The translations under genes and the position numbers were made by a program. The notes beneath the pieces are model-generated. The model worked only from the letters and a program-made list of their open reading frames with translations. It was not told where the DNA came from and did no database searches. A stretch of 6,131 nucleotides of DNA from NCBI GenBank assembly GCA_021781185.1, contig JAJXXI010000341.1:1-6131 (forward strand), read 5' to 3'. This DNA is from a bacterium. Its GTDB lineage: Bacteria; Verrucomicrobiota; Verrucomicrobiia; Limisphaerales; UBA11358. This document shows positions 5,974 through 6,131 of this stretch, one piece after another (the first letter of the stretch is position 1; each line of letters begins with the position of its first letter).

Positions 5974-6131
5974 ATGAAAAATCAAGACATCGTGTCAACC
6001 CAAACGAATCGCCACGGCTTTACATTAATTGAATTGTTGGTTGTCATCGCCATCATTGCCATCCTGGCGGCAATGTTGCTGCCTGCCCTCGCCGCTGCCA
6101 AGGCAAGGGCCAAGACAATTGACTGCGCAAG
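5974..6131 (+). CDS. Prepilin-type / type II secretion pseudopilin-like protein, N-terminus (partial)
   Basis: The frame is open from ATG 5974 to the right edge (52 complete codons). A short positively charged leader (residues 1-15, ending RHG) is followed by the prepilin peptidase site G|FTLIE, with cleavage between Gly15 and Phe16 and the conserved Glu at mature position 5 (residue 20). A hydrophobic helix follows (about 16-41, [19 protein letters not shown]), then AAAKARAK and a Cys. The family is made as a precursor, cleaved and N-methylated by the prepilin peptidase, and then either assembled into a pseudopilus or held at the membrane. Verrucomicrobiota and Planctomycetota carry very many such proteins, often with a DUF1559-like or H-X9-DG C-terminal part; that part lies outside the window. 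The exact role is therefore open. Upstream purines (GAGAAAGAGA, 5951-5960) are rather far from the ATG. Confidence 0.9.
   Translation, partial: MKNQDIVSTQTNRHGFTLIELLVVIAIIAILAAMLLPALAAAKARAKTIDCA

Overview
The window (about 6.1 kb, moderate GC) most likely comes from a member of the Verrucomicrobiota, probably near the Pedosphaera/Limisphaerales group. Three things point there. The prepilin-like N-terminus at the right edge is of the type found in large numbers in Verrucomicrobiota, Planctomycetota and Lentisphaerota. The sensor kinase is a large periplasmic propeller type. The second response regulator has an N-terminal extension that I associate with verrucomicrobial proteins. The assignment rests on remembered family features, not on a search.

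Layout, left to right: (1) positions 1-389, plus strand, the C-terminal half of a NagB-family glucosamine-6-phosphate deaminase. (2) 482-1147, minus strand, a canonical NarL/LuxR-type response regulator. (3) 1282-4398, minus strand, a 1038-residue hybrid-free sensor histidine kinase with a signal peptide, fourteen propeller motifs, a Y_Y_Y domain, one transmembrane helix, HisKA_3 and HATPase_c. (4) 4399-4781, a 383-bp divergent intergenic region unusually rich in repeats and possible RNA structure. (5) 4782-5825, plus strand, an atypical LuxR-type regulator whose phosphoacceptor Asp is replaced by Asn and which has an extra N-terminal domain. (6) 5826-5973, an AT-rich gap. (7) 5974 to the right edge, plus strand, the start of a prepilin-type (type II secretion pseudopilin-like) protein.

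How the genes may work together: the kinase and the downstream response regulator form a complete two-component pair. An external ligand would be read by the periplasmic double propeller, the signal would cross the membrane, and His831 would pass phosphate to Asp68 of the regulator. The divergent, probably phosphorylation-independent LuxR regulator shares the control region with the kinase. It could be a target or an accessory regulator of the system, but nothing in the sequence proves this. The ligand and target genes are unknown. NagB next door and the prepilin-like gene are possible but unproven functional neighbours.

The least explained part is the divergent intergenic region. It holds a perfect 11-bp inverted repeat, two mutually exclusive hairpins, four AGTGA-core elements and a nested three-helix fold ending 18 nt before the GTG start of the atypical regulator. 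No RNA gene, CRISPR array, insertion sequence or convincing intrinsic terminator was seen.
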